This document shows, piece after piece, positions 1-6,524 of a stretch of 6,998 nucleotides of DNA. The notes below the pieces were generated by a model. The model did no database searches and was not told the origin of the DNA. It worked only from the letters and a program-made list of their open reading frames with translations. The stretch's first letter is position 1; each line of letters opens with the position of its first letter. A program made the position numbers and the translations under genes. This DNA is from Saprospiraceae bacterium (GTDB lineage Bacteria > Bacteroidota > Bacteroidia > Chitinophagales > Saprospiraceae), in NCBI GenBank assembly GCA_007134625.1, contig SLKL01000363.1:1-6998 (forward strand). Reading direction: 5' to 3'.

Positions 1-131
1 GTCAACATTGCTCTATCACTTTCTTCAAGTAAATCAAAAAGCTGATCCATTTTTTCCTTGTCAAAATCCTGAGCTGATAAACAGAAAGGGAAAATTAAAA
101 ATCCCAGTAGGAGTGTAAGCTGATTTTTCAT
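1..131 (-). CDS. N-terminus of a secreted protein, possibly a serine hydrolase (partial)
   Basis: Reading the minus strand from the ATG at 131-129 gives 43 complete codons with no stop before the window edge. The product begins MKNQ, followed by a hydrophobic stretch (LTLLLGFLIFPFCL) and SAQ. This is a typical Bacteroidota Sec signal peptide, probably cleaved near residue 20-21, so the mature protein should be periplasmic or secreted. The mature start (DFDKEKMDQLFDLLEESDRA) resembles the first helix of beta-lactamase-fold serine hydrolases of this phylum, which often begin with a 'lDsLf..leen...' pattern. That resemblance is from memory and rests on about 20 residues; the catalytic SxxK motif would lie outside the window. 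The signal peptide is well supported and the enzyme class is a guess. A TAnnTTTG promoter candidate lies 31 bases upstream. Confidence 0.75.
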   Translation of the reverse strand, partial: MKNQLTLLLGFLIFPFCLSAQDFDKEKMDQLFDLLEESDRAML

Positions 132-162
132 AACACCATTGTTAAAGTGATTCAAATAATGA

Positions 163-191
163 CAAAATTAATCCATATCAATTTGTCAAAA
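163..191 (-). promoter_or_regulatory. Candidate Bacteroidota-type promoter for the leftmost gene
   Basis: On the minus strand, TAATTTTG (170 to 163) fits the Bacteroidota -7 consensus TAnnTTTG exactly, and TTTTG (191 to 187) could serve as the -33 element. The 16-base spacer is a little shorter than usual for this promoter class. The -7 box ends 31 bases before the ATG at 131, which is a sensible leader length. In AT-rich DNA such matches arise by chance, so this is a candidate only. Confidence 0.4.
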
Positions 192-318
192 GGTTTTTTT
201 CTACAAATGGCAAAGAAAGACTTACTAATGGTTGGTTTATGGAAAAAAAGATGGCTTTGGAAGGGTAAGTTCAAAGTAAAGGGCTTGTCCCCAGAACACC
301 TAATTGGAAAGTAAAAGA

Positions 319-397
319 TACGAGATACAAGGTACGAGATACGAATATAAATTTAAAACCCTTCTATTTGATAAAAACCTTGACCTTTGTATCTCGT
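319..397. repeat. TACGAGATAC degenerate tandem and inverted repeat
   Basis: TACGAGATAC occurs at 319-328 and again at 333-342, a 14-base period separated by AAGG. The motif recurs inverted at 384-397, where the reverse complement reads ACGAGATACAAAGG against ACGAGATACAAGG at 320-332. The arms could form a stem with a loop of about 50 bases. I recall similar 'acgagatac'-type low-complexity repeats scattered between genes in Cytophagales genomes, but cannot confirm this here. The function is unknown; it may be a decayed dispersed repeat. Confidence 0.6.
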
Positions 398-569
398 CCC
401 GTCAACCCTCTACATTTCATTCCGTGTTTTTAGAAGACAGGTAATTCCTATCTGTTTAAAATTATCCAATTTGGATTACAGTTCACTGAAATCAACTAAC
501 TTTAAATTATCAAATTCTTAAGCAGTTGTATTTTCTACACCATGGGACTTGTAAGTAATACTGAAGCTA

Positions 570-785
570 TCACTTCCCCAAAGTCCGAAAAATGAAAAGA
601 ATAAACATCAGCAAAATACTGACGAGAATACTGGTCGTAAGTGGAAAATAGAAGCTGAAATTTTCTCTTTCAATATGGATATCACCTGGAAGTCGACCAA
701 CCCATGACGGCAGCTTAAGACCGTAATGCCAGCCCAGCCCGAAAGCTATTAAAATAATACCAAGTATGATGAGTAGTTTTCCCAT
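570..785 (-). CDS. DUF2905 family small membrane protein
   Basis: This 71-residue protein matches the DUF2905 layout over its full length. An N-terminal hydrophobic helix (about residues 3-22) is followed by the signature loop LPSWVGRLPGDIHIERENFSFYFP in two parts: 'LPSW.GRLPGD' near residues 25-35 and 'I.IERENFSFYFPL' near 36-49. A second hydrophobic helix covers about residues 50-67. Two helices joined by a short charged loop predict an integral inner-membrane protein. The family is widespread and has no established function. The ATG at 785-783 gives the family's usual start (MGKLLIILG). No Shine-Dalgarno is visible, which is normal for Bacteroidota. It is probably transcribed alone: its neighbours on the same strand are more than 430 bases away on both sides. 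Confidence 0.93.
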   Translation of the reverse strand: MGKLLIILGIILIAFGLGWHYGLKLPSWVGRLPGDIHIERENFSFYFPLTTSILVSILLMFILFIFRTLGK

Positions 786-866
786 TGTTCAGAATTATTT
801 TTACAGATTAACGCAGTGATGGGTTTTGTAGTTTAATAATAGTTGATGAAGTTGCCTTCACTTACA

Positions 867-909
867 CCTATAGCTACACCATAGGTTAATTATGGCGCAC
901 CTTTGGTGC
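867..909 (-). repeat. Double-hairpin REP-like unit, copy 1 (inverted)
   Basis: Read on the minus strand, the unit starts with hairpin 1, GCACCAAAGGTGC (909 to 897; 5-bp stem, AAA loop). An 11-base linker ending TAATTAA follows, then hairpin 2, CCTATGGTGTAGCTATAGG (885 to 867; 7 pairs including one G-T, loop TGTAG). The layout matches the unit at 1012-1055 in reverse orientation. Hairpin pairs of this sort are typical of REP/BIME elements recognised as single-stranded DNA by Y1 transposases; that identification is inference. Confidence 0.7.
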
Positions 910-1011
910 TATTTGAACTATTACTAGACTTTGCTTCAGGTGTTAGAACCCTTAGTGCTTTAATTCTTTTTGAAGAAATTTAGTTAAACCGGTTTTAAAG
1001 GGGGTGTTTGA

Positions 1012-1055
1012 GCACCAAAGGTGCGGTAATAATTAACATAGCCTGCAGGGCTATG
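1012..1055 (+). repeat. Double-hairpin REP-like unit, copy 2
   Basis: Hairpin 1 is GCACCAAAGGTGC (1012-1024). A 12-base linker ending TAATAATTAA follows, then hairpin 2, CATAGCCTGCAGGGCTATG (1037-1055; 7 Watson-Crick pairs, loop TGCAG). Hairpin 2 has the same 19-base length, stem length and nearly the same loop as in copy 1, but different stem bases that remain paired. The sequence around hairpin 1 (AGCACCAAAGGTGCG) is identical in both copies. Confidence 0.7.
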
Positions 1056-1077
1056 CTGGCAATGGCAGTTAAATTAA

Positions 1078-1090
1078 GCACCAAAGGTGC
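1078..1090 (+). repeat. GCACCAAAGGTGC palindrome, copy 3
   Basis: This is an exact copy of hairpin 1 within the 15-base identity AGCACCAAAGGTGCG. It lies eight bases beyond the stop codon of the transposase-like remnant on the minus strand, where the 3' boundary of a RAYT element would be expected. No second hairpin follows. Confidence 0.7.
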
Positions 1091-1098
1091 GAAATAAA

Positions 1099-1206
1099 TC
1101 AATCCCAAAGATACTGTTCATCGTAGTCTATATCATAATTTTCCAGAATATCGAGATACTCCTCTTTGAAACTTAATTTTTTTTGGGTGTTGTGTATCGA
1201 CTTTAG
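1099..1206 (-). pseudogene. C-terminal remnant of a REP-associated (Y1/IS200-like) transposase
   Basis: The minus strand is open without a start codon from about 1206 down to a TGA at 1101-1099. It ends in a peptide containing IHN.QKKLSFKEEYLDIL, then ENYDIDYDE, then QYLWD. This closely resembles the conserved tail I know from Bacteroidota RAYT transposases, where an 'F.EEYL.lL.ky.idYDErYlwd' ending follows a YI.NQ motif. The catalytic HUH domain and the tyrosine helix are absent: upstream the frame runs directly into the palindrome at 1215-1227. I read this as an internally deleted or decayed element bounded by its own palindromes. The family call is from memory and rests on about 30 residues, but the pattern is distinctive. 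It was found by translating the gap, since it is too short and startless to appear as an ordinary gene. Confidence 0.68.
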
Positions 1207-1214
1207 ATTATTAC

Positions 1215-1227
1215 GCACCTTTGGCGC
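1215..1227 (-). repeat. GCGCCAAAGGTGC palindrome, copy 4 (variant)
   Basis: On the minus strand this reads GCGCCAAAGGTGC, one base different from the other copies, leaving a G-T pair in the stem. It is followed by GTAATAAT, matching the start of the linker in copy 2. It sits just upstream of the transposase-like remnant in that gene's direction, so copies 3 and 4 flank the remnant. Confidence 0.6.
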
Positions 1228-1253
1228 TTTACTTTAGTGGAAAGGTCGAAAAC

Positions 1254-3947
1254 TTACTCCTCAATCACCCGTGTTTTATAAAAAAACTTTCTGTAAATAG
1301 CTTTCTCCAATTCAACTAATAAAAAGACAGCAAAACCGGCAATGGAAAGATAAGCCCAGTGCTCAAAGTTCAGTGGTTGAGTATCAAACCAAGCCTGCAT
1401 AAAGGGCAGATAGGTCAGACTCAATTGTAAAAGCAGCAGTACCAAGGCGGCATAGATAACTTTTGAGTTGCCAAAAATTCCCTTAAAGGATAAGCAGGAG
1501 TCATACAGATATCTGCTGTTGATTAAATAAAATACCTGACCTGCCACCAAGGTATTTAGTGCCATGGTTCTTGCAAATTCAATTTCATATGAGTTTTGGA
1601 ATTGGAAGAAAAAGAAGATGGCAAAGCCTGAAACCAATACAGAAACAAAAAATATCCTCCATAGGAAATATTTGCCGACAATAGCTTCACCTTGAGGTCG
1701 GGGAGGCACTTTCATTACCTTTTTCTCATGTGGCTCAAAGGCAAGTGCCAAAGCCAGGGTCACTGCGGTAACCATATTTACCCATAGCACTTGAACAGGC
1801 GTGATAGGCAGGGAAAATCCGATTAAAATGGAACTGATTACCATAAGTGCCTGTGCTCCATTGGTGGGCAAAATAAAGAGTATAGCTTTCCTGAGATTAT
1901 TGTAAATGGTTCTCCCCTCTTCGACTGCACTGGCAATGGATTGGAAATTATCGTCTGCCAATACCATTTTGGCAGCATTTTTTGTTACCTCTGTGCCTTT
2001 TATTCCCATGGCTATTCCCACGTCTGCTCTTTTCAGGGCGGGTGCGTCATTTACACCATCCCCTGTCATGGCTACTACATTCCCTCTTCTTTGCAATGCC
2101 TCAACTAATTTGAGTTTATGCTCGGGATTGGTCCTTGCAAATATGCAGTATTTTTCAGCTTTTTCCTCCCATTCTTCATCTGTCTGAAGCTGATTGAGTT
2201 CTCCTCCGGTGATTACATTTTCACTATTGTCTATACCTATCTTTTTTCCAATGGCGGAGGCAGTCAATGCGTGATCGCCGGTAATCATTTTAATGACAAT
2301 ACCTGCATTTTTACATTCTTCTATTGATTTAATAGCCTCTGACCTTGGGGGATCTATAATACCTACAATCCCATGAAAATCCAAGCCTGTTTCAATGAGG
2401 TCTTTAGTCAGTTTTTCATTTTTATCGGTCTCCTTTGAACCGAATGCCATAACTCTTAATCCATTGGATGCCAATTCTTTAATTCTGGACTTCCATTCTT
2501 CCTTTTCTTCAGAATTTAGATTACTGAACTCCATAATTCTTTCGCTGGCGCCTTTAACCAGAATTTTTTTATCACCCCCCTCAAATTCATGAAGCACCGA
2601 CATATACTTGTTCTCACTTTCAAATGGAAAGGTCTGCAGTCGTTTGCCCGTCGATCTTTCCAATCCCGCCTTTTTACCCAAAGCAAATAATGCACCTTCA
2701 GTAGGTTCGCCATTGAGAATCCATTCATCGTCTTCATCCTGATTGACCTCCGCATCATTACAGTAAAATGCAGCGGTTAAAAGATGCTGCAGGTTTTGAT
2801 GATTATCTGTGTCAACCTTCTCATCATTTTGATTAGTTATCTCACCATCGGGGGCATAGCCTTCACCGCTTACATTTAGTTTTTCGTCCTTGAGATAGAT
2901 TTGTGTTACCATCATCTCATTTCTGGTGAGCGTCCCTGTTTTATCCGTACAAATGACAGAGACAGACCCCAGAGTCTCCACAGCCGGGAGTTTTCTGATG
3001 ATGGCATTTCTATTCGCCATTTTACTGACACCTATAGCCAATGTAATGGTCATAATAGCAGGCAATCCTTCAGGAATAGCCGCTACCGCCAATGCAATTA
3101 CTGACATTAACAATTCAGCCATGTTCTGATCAGTCACCTGCCATCCAAAAAGCAAAATCAGAGCAGCCATACCAATAATTACTATTGAGAGTTTGACCGC
3201 AAAATCATCCATTTTTCTCAACAGAGGAGTTGTGATTTTCTGAACACCTGATATCATATCCCGGATTTTGCCCAACTCAGTTTTTAAACCGGTTTCCACC
3301 ACCACAGCTGTTCCTCTCCCATAGGTAACCATTGTACCGGAAAAAGCTAAATTTGTTCTGTCTCCCAGAACAGCCTTTTCATCAACAACAGATATGTTTT
3401 TCTCAGCAGCATTGGATTCTCCGGTAAGCATAGCCTCCTCGATCCGGAGATTATTGGCGTCAATAATTCTGAGATCAGCAGGCACCCGATCACCCGATTT
3501 CAGTAAGATTACATCTCCGGGTACAAGGTCCTCCGCGGGTATTTCTTCTCTGCGCCCATTCCGGATTACATTTGCTGTTGGCGACAGCATTTTTTGAAGT
3601 TGTTCAATAGCTTTCTCAGCCTTACCTTCCTGAATATAACCAACAATAGCATTCAATATGACTACAGCGAGAATAACAAAAGTATCAATCCAGTGTCCGA
3701 GAAAAGCAGTGACTACTGCGGCAGCAATCAGGACGTAAATCAGTATGTTGTGAAATTGTTTGAAAAACCTGATTAGTGAGTGAGTTCCTCTATCCTCCGG
3801 CAGTTTATTTTTGCCATAAGCTTCTAAGCGCTGCGTGACAAGCTCGGTGCTCAGACCGTTTTTTGGATCGCTTTCGAGCAATTCTATTGACTTTTCCGGA
3901 CTCAACGTATGCCAGTTGACAGACCCCCTTTCAGGCAAATTTTCCAT
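1254..3947 (-). CDS. Type II cation-transporting P-type ATPase (calcium-pump-like)
   Basis: This 897-residue integral membrane pump should couple ATP hydrolysis to cation export. An N-terminal cation-ATPase domain (about 11-80, WHTLSPEKS...) is followed by M1-M2 (about 62-105). The actuator domain carries the dephosphorylation motif TGES at 175-178. M3-M4 follow, with PEGLP at 292-296. The phosphorylation motif is DKTGTLT at 335-341 (Asp335). The nucleotide domain includes KGAS at 465-468. The hinge motifs are DPPR (532-535), TGD (556-558) and TGDGVND (628-634). Six C-terminal helices complete the usual ten, and the length is normal for SERCA/PacL-type pumps. Compared with SERCA, M4 keeps Glu (293). 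M5 has Gln699 in place of Glu771, M6 (LWVNMVTAVTLALALAFEP) has Ala728 in place of Asp800, and M8 has Gln804 in place of Glu908. The ion is therefore uncertain. The 'TAVTLALALAFEP' M6 type also resembles, from memory, mycobacterial CtpF. The gene is transcribed alone: a terminator lies upstream and repeats lie downstream. Confidence 0.95.
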   Translation of the reverse strand: MENLPERGSVNWHTLSPEKSIELLESDPKNGLSTELVTQRLEAYGKNKLPEDRGTHSLIRFFKQFHNILIYVLIAAAVVTAFLGHWIDTFVILAVVILNAIVGYIQEGKAEKAIEQLQKMLSPTANVIRNGRREEIPAEDLVPGDVILLKSGDRVPADLRIIDANNLRIEEAMLTGESNAAEKNISVVDEKAVLGDRTNLAFSGTMVTYGRGTAVVVETGLKTELGKIRDMISGVQKITTPLLRKMDDFAVKLSIVIIGMAALILLFGWQVTDQNMAELLMSVIALAVAAIPEGLPAIMTITLAIGVSKMANRNAIIRKLPAVETLGSVSVICTDKTGTLTRNEMMVTQIYLKDEKLNVSGEGYAPDGEITNQNDEKVDTDNHQNLQHLLTAAFYCNDAEVNQDEDDEWILNGEPTEGALFALGKKAGLERSTGKRLQTFPFESENKYMSVLHEFEGGDKKILVKGASERIMEFSNLNSEEKEEWKSRIKELASNGLRVMAFGSKETDKNEKLTKDLIETGLDFHGIVGIIDPPRSEAIKSIEECKNAGIVIKMITGDHALTASAIGKKIGIDNSENVITGGELNQLQTDEEWEEKAEKYCIFARTNPEHKLKLVEALQRRGNVVAMTGDGVNDAPALKRADVGIAMGIKGTEVTKNAAKMVLADDNFQSIASAVEEGRTIYNNLRKAILFILPTNGAQALMVISSILIGFSLPITPVQVLWVNMVTAVTLALALAFEPHEKKVMKVPPRPQGEAIVGKYFLWRIFFVSVLVSGFAIFFFFQFQNSYEIEFARTMALNTLVAGQVFYLINSRYLYDSCLSFKGIFGNSKVIYAALVLLLLQLSLTYLPFMQAWFDTQPLNFEHWAYLSIAGFAVFLLVELEKAIYRKFFYKTRVIEE

Positions 3948-4001
3948 GGACAGTAATTTTAGACGTAAATTTATAAAAAAAAGAGCAGCATTTTGTTGAA
4001 T

Positions 4002-4033
4002 AAAAAAACCCTCAGATAAAATTTAACTGAGGG
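4002..4033 (-). terminator. Intrinsic terminator of the outer-membrane barrel gene
   Basis: On the minus strand, CCCTCAG (4033 to 4027) and CTGAGGG (4015 to 4009) form a perfect 7-bp GC-rich stem around an 11-base AT loop. The stem is followed at once by seven T residues (4008 to 4002). It starts 38 bases past the stop of the gene at 4072-4836, so that gene and the ATPase are separate transcription units. On the plus strand the stem is followed only by CTTTAATTATTT, so activity in that direction would be weaker. Confidence 0.88.
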
Positions 4034-4071
4034 CTTTAATTATTTCATATTAGATTAAAAAGAAGGGTTTA

Positions 4072-4836
4072 TTATCCTCCGAAAATAAATCCTCTTTCGC
4101 CACATCTTACTTTTGCAATTCTTCCTATTGGAATACGAAGTTCAACAGTGCCATAGACATTGATATTTCTTAGGTTTCCTACGTCATAAGAGGAATCATA
4201 GGGTAATGGATAACCAAAACCGGTAGATGTACCTCTATCACTGGTAAAGTTAGTTAATGCATATTCAAATCTTAGGCCTAATCCAAGTGAAAATGATCTA
4301 CTACCTGCAAAATAACCACCAAATCCAAAAACTGCACTTGCATAGCTGCTGGCGTAAAAATCATCCAGATTCCCTTCAAAAAATTCACTTTGGAATCCGG
4401 GATTATTGGTTACAGATTGATCGACTGAGTTCATAATGCTCAACTTAGGACCTACTTCGAAGTAACCGCCTCTGTTCTCACGGCGATAAAGTAAATACAA
4501 GTCTGTTGTTTGCCATTCAAGAGTATTTACTCCTACCTGTGCCCCAAGCCTTTCTTTTAAATCGAATTTTTGAGTTCCATTACCAATCATGGTTTCCAGA
4601 ATCAAGTTATTCCATCTGTCAAAGTTCACACTAAAAGAAAGACCGTAAGAATAACCAATATTAATATTGTAATCATGCATGTCACTATCGGTAATTCCCG
4701 ACTCCCATAATGCCGAAGGACCAACGGCTACCCTGGCTCCCAATTCAAAACCAATGCCGGCAGTATGTTGAGCCTGCTTTTCCTGAGTAAATCCTAAAAT
4801 CAGCAATAGCGATAAAAGAGGTATAAAGTTTTTCAT
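4072..4836 (-). CDS. Outer-membrane beta-barrel protein, uncharacterised
   Basis: The 254-residue product begins with a signal peptide (MKNFIPLLSLLLILGFTQEKQAQ), probably cleaved around residues 21-23. The rest lacks long hydrophobic helices. It shows alternating polar and hydrophobic segments rich in Gly, Tyr and Phe, for example GYSYGLSFSVNF (about 62-73), FEVGPKLSIM, VFGFGGYF, FSLGLGLRFEYAL and INVYGTVELRIPIG. These are typical of transmembrane strands in an 8- to 12-stranded outer-membrane barrel. I do not recognise a specific family and infer no substrate. The C-terminus is unusual: after the last apparent strand it continues with IAKVRCGERGFIFGG. This adds the only cysteine in the protein and does not end in the aromatic residue common to barrel proteins. 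The ATG at 4836-4834 gives the intact signal peptide. A clear terminator follows the gene. Confidence 0.85.
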   Translation of the reverse strand: MKNFIPLLSLLLILGFTQEKQAQHTAGIGFELGARVAVGPSALWESGITDSDMHDYNINIGYSYGLSFSVNFDRWNNLILETMIGNGTQKFDLKERLGAQVGVNTLEWQTTDLYLLYRRENRGGYFEVGPKLSIMNSVDQSVTNNPGFQSEFFEGNLDDFYASSYASAVFGFGGYFAGSRSFSLGLGLRFEYALTNFTSDRGTSTGFGYPLPYDSSYDVGNLRNINVYGTVELRIPIGRIAKVRCGERGFIFGG

Positions 4837-5291
4837 ATCACATTTAAGTTTAAATCAAATAAATTTTTCAAAACCCGAATTTAAAGCTTAAAAATAACTT
4901 TTGAGTACTTCAATCAAAAAATTAAGCGAATTTTAGGAAAAAGCTCTGATGAAACTTAAAGCTAAACATCATATTTGGCAGTAATTTTTGAACTGGGAAC
5001 GTTTAGGGTGGAAAGTTTTGTCAACCTTACAAATGTACAAATGCTTAAAGCAGGTTGAAGTATTTTTATTTACTGATCAAAAAATTTAGATTCAACTATA
5101 CCAACCGGAGGTAAAAAACACGTTCCAGACCGATATCGGATACTCAGTAGTCCATAGAAAAAACAAGAAAAAATTTTACAGGATTTTAGGACGAGATGCT
5201 TATTCGATATAGAATCAATTTGCAGAAACTAAACTGGAAATCACTTTTTCTCAAAAAATATTAGAAACTTTGTCTTTTCAAAAAATGGATT
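4837..5291. other. Divergent intergenic region
   Basis: This 455-base AT-rich gap separates divergently transcribed genes, so it should hold promoters for both, but I find no full TTG plus TAnnTTTG pair. Possible control elements are a perfect 10-base palindrome CCGATATCGG at 5130-5139 and a 7-base inverted repeat, TCAACCT (5021-5027) with AGGTTGA (5052-5058). Between those arms ACAAATG is directly repeated (5029-5035 and 5037-5043). No open frame with recognisable content, tRNA or terminator was seen. Confidence 0.5.
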
Positions 5292-6503
5292 ATGCTAAAG
5301 TTCCATCTTGCTAAGAGATATCTGATAGGAAAGAAATCCACCAATGCCATCCATGTGATTACGGGCATTTCAATGGTGGGTCTATCTGTCGGGACTGCTG
5401 CATTGATTATCATACTGTCTGTTTTTAATGGGTTTCAGGATTTGCTGATGTCCTTTTTCAATAATTTTAATCCACCGCTCAAAGTGAGTCCTGTGGTGGG
5501 AAAAACATTTATTCCTGATGAGGATATGGTGAGTTTTCTGGAAAATCATCCGGATGTTAAAGCCTTTTCATTTACGCTGGAGGAGTTGTCTTTATTTGAG
5601 TACAACGATCGTCTGGAGGTCGGTATAATCAAAGGGGTGGACGAATACTACCAAAAAGTAACTACTCTGGAGACTACTCTTACTCAGGGCAGATTTGTAC
5701 TTAGGGAGGAAGGGACAAACAGAGCTGTTGCAGGAGCAGGGATGGCGAGAAAACTAGGTATCAACGTAGCAGATCAGTTTTCTGCCCTTACAGTTTATAT
5801 GCCCGACCGCAGAGCCACTGCTTTTGATCAACCTTTTAAATCCAGATTGATTCGACCTGTCGGAGTTTTTGCGGTACACTCAGATGTGGATCAGGAGTAT
5901 ATTCTGGCACCTATGGAATTTGTCAGGGACCTTCTCGGAGAGGAGGAGGGAGTCAGTTATCTGGAAATTGCCGCCCACTCTGAAAGCGGCATCAATCGCA
6001 TACAAAGGGAGATGTTGACAAAATGGGGAGATGATTTCCACATTCGAAATCAATATCAGCAGGATGAAGCATTCTATCGGATTATGCAGATTGAAAAATG
6101 GGTGAGTTTTGCTATCGTAAGCCTTACTCTTATCCTGGTAGCCTTCAATCTCGTAGGCGCACTTTGGATGATTGTTCTGGAAAAAAAGCGAGATATCTCC
6201 ATTCTCAAAGCCATGGGCGCAGATTCCAATTTCATCAAAAATGTATTCTTTACTTCCGGACTGCTGATCGGTATCGGCGGCATGATTATCGGCGTTATTC
6301 TTGCTCTGCTTTTCTATTTTCTTCAAACCAATTTTGGTCTGATTCCGGTGCCCCACGGTTTTATAGTGGAATCCTATCCCATCAGCCTAAGGTGGTACGA
6401 TTTTGTTGTTGTAGCCATAACTGTATCCATCATTGGCCTTTTGGGGAGTATCTGGCCGGCAATTAAAGCATCGGGCATGGAGGTGAGTTTGAAGTCGGAT
6501 TGA
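5292..6503 (+). CDS. LolC/LolE-type ABC transporter permease (lipoprotein-release family)
   Basis: This 403-residue inner-membrane protein has the FtsX/MacB-type topology. One N-terminal transmembrane helix (about 22-46) is followed by a large periplasmic domain (about 47-268) and three C-terminal helices (about 270-295, 316-346 and 370-393). The N-terminus LAKRYLIGKKSTNAIHVIT and the following GISMVGLSVGTAALIIILSVFNGFQ are characteristic of LolC/LolE, the permeases that hand outer-membrane lipoproteins to a carrier. The cytoplasmic coupling segment LEKKRDISILKAMGA (296-310) is the contact with the ATPase LolD. The length is normal for the family. No LolD-type ATPase gene or second permease lies in the window, so the partner must be elsewhere; a single permease gene could form a homodimer (LolF-like), as is known outside the gammaproteobacteria. 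The ATG at 5292 fits the family start; an ATG at 5285 is out of frame. I cannot tell LolC from LolE, so no symbol is given. Confidence 0.93.
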   Translation: MLKFHLAKRYLIGKKSTNAIHVITGISMVGLSVGTAALIIILSVFNGFQDLLMSFFNNFNPPLKVSPVVGKTFIPDEDMVSFLENHPDVKAFSFTLEELSLFEYNDRLEVGIIKGVDEYYQKVTTLETTLTQGRFVLREEGTNRAVAGAGMARKLGINVADQFSALTVYMPDRRATAFDQPFKSRLIRPVGVFAVHSDVDQEYILAPMEFVRDLLGEEEGVSYLEIAAHSESGINRIQREMLTKWGDDFHIRNQYQQDEAFYRIMQIEKWVSFAIVSLTLILVAFNLVGALWMIVLEKKRDISILKAMGADSNFIKNVFFTSGLLIGIGGMIIGVILALLFYFLQTNFGLIPVPHGFIVESYPISLRWYDFVVVAITVSIIGLLGSIWPAIKASGMEVSLKSD

Positions 6504-6524
6504 GGTAGGCTTATTACTCGTATA

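Larger units (their letters stand above)
132..569. other. Intergenic region with promoter candidate and short repeat
   Basis: No convincing coding frame is present between the two minus-strand genes. It holds the candidate promoter of the leftmost gene and the TACGAGATAC repeat cluster at 319-397. It also holds one imperfect hairpin at 435-457, with a 9-base stem containing two G-T pairs and the loop ATTCC, followed by no U-tract on either strand. I see no tRNA, riboswitch-like structure or strong terminator for the DUF2905 gene. Confidence 0.6.
786..1253. other. Repeat-rich intergenic region, probable decayed RAYT/REP locus
   Basis: This gene-less stretch contains four palindromes of the GCACCAAAGGTGC type (897-909, 1012-1024, 1078-1090, 1215-1227). 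Two further hairpins (867-885 and 1037-1055) are each paired with one of them. It also contains a short minus-strand frame (1099-1206) resembling the end of a REP-associated transposase. A perfect AAACCGGTTT palindrome sits at 986-995. No full gene is present. The palindromes near 1215 lie only 26 bases past the ATPase stop codon, but lack a following U-tract and so do not look like a normal terminator. Confidence 0.65.

Noticed and set aside
435..457. Imperfect hairpin with a 9-base stem and ATTCC loop, considered as a terminator for the DUF2905 gene
   Set aside because: It lies more than 100 bases past the stop codon, the stem is AT-rich with two G-T pairs, and no U-tract follows on the minus strand.
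1215..1227. The palindrome 26 bases after the ATPase stop as an intrinsic terminator
   Set aside because: The stem is only five pairs including a wobble, and it is followed by GTAATAATC, not a T-run. It is better explained as a member of the repeat family.
897..1227. The four GCACCAAAGGTGC palindromes as a CRISPR-like array
   Set aside because: The spacing is irregular, orientations are mixed, the repeated core is only 13 bases, and no cas gene is nearby.
1906..3776. Several plus-strand and one minus-strand open frames of 60-93 codons inside the ATPase gene
   Set aside because: They lie antisense to or out of frame with a full-length, motif-complete P-type ATPase and their translations show no family features. 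They are shadows of the real gene.
5267..5274. AAACTTTG upstream of the permease as a -7 promoter box
   Set aside because: It misses the leading T of TAnnTTTG and there is no TTG element at a suitable distance upstream.
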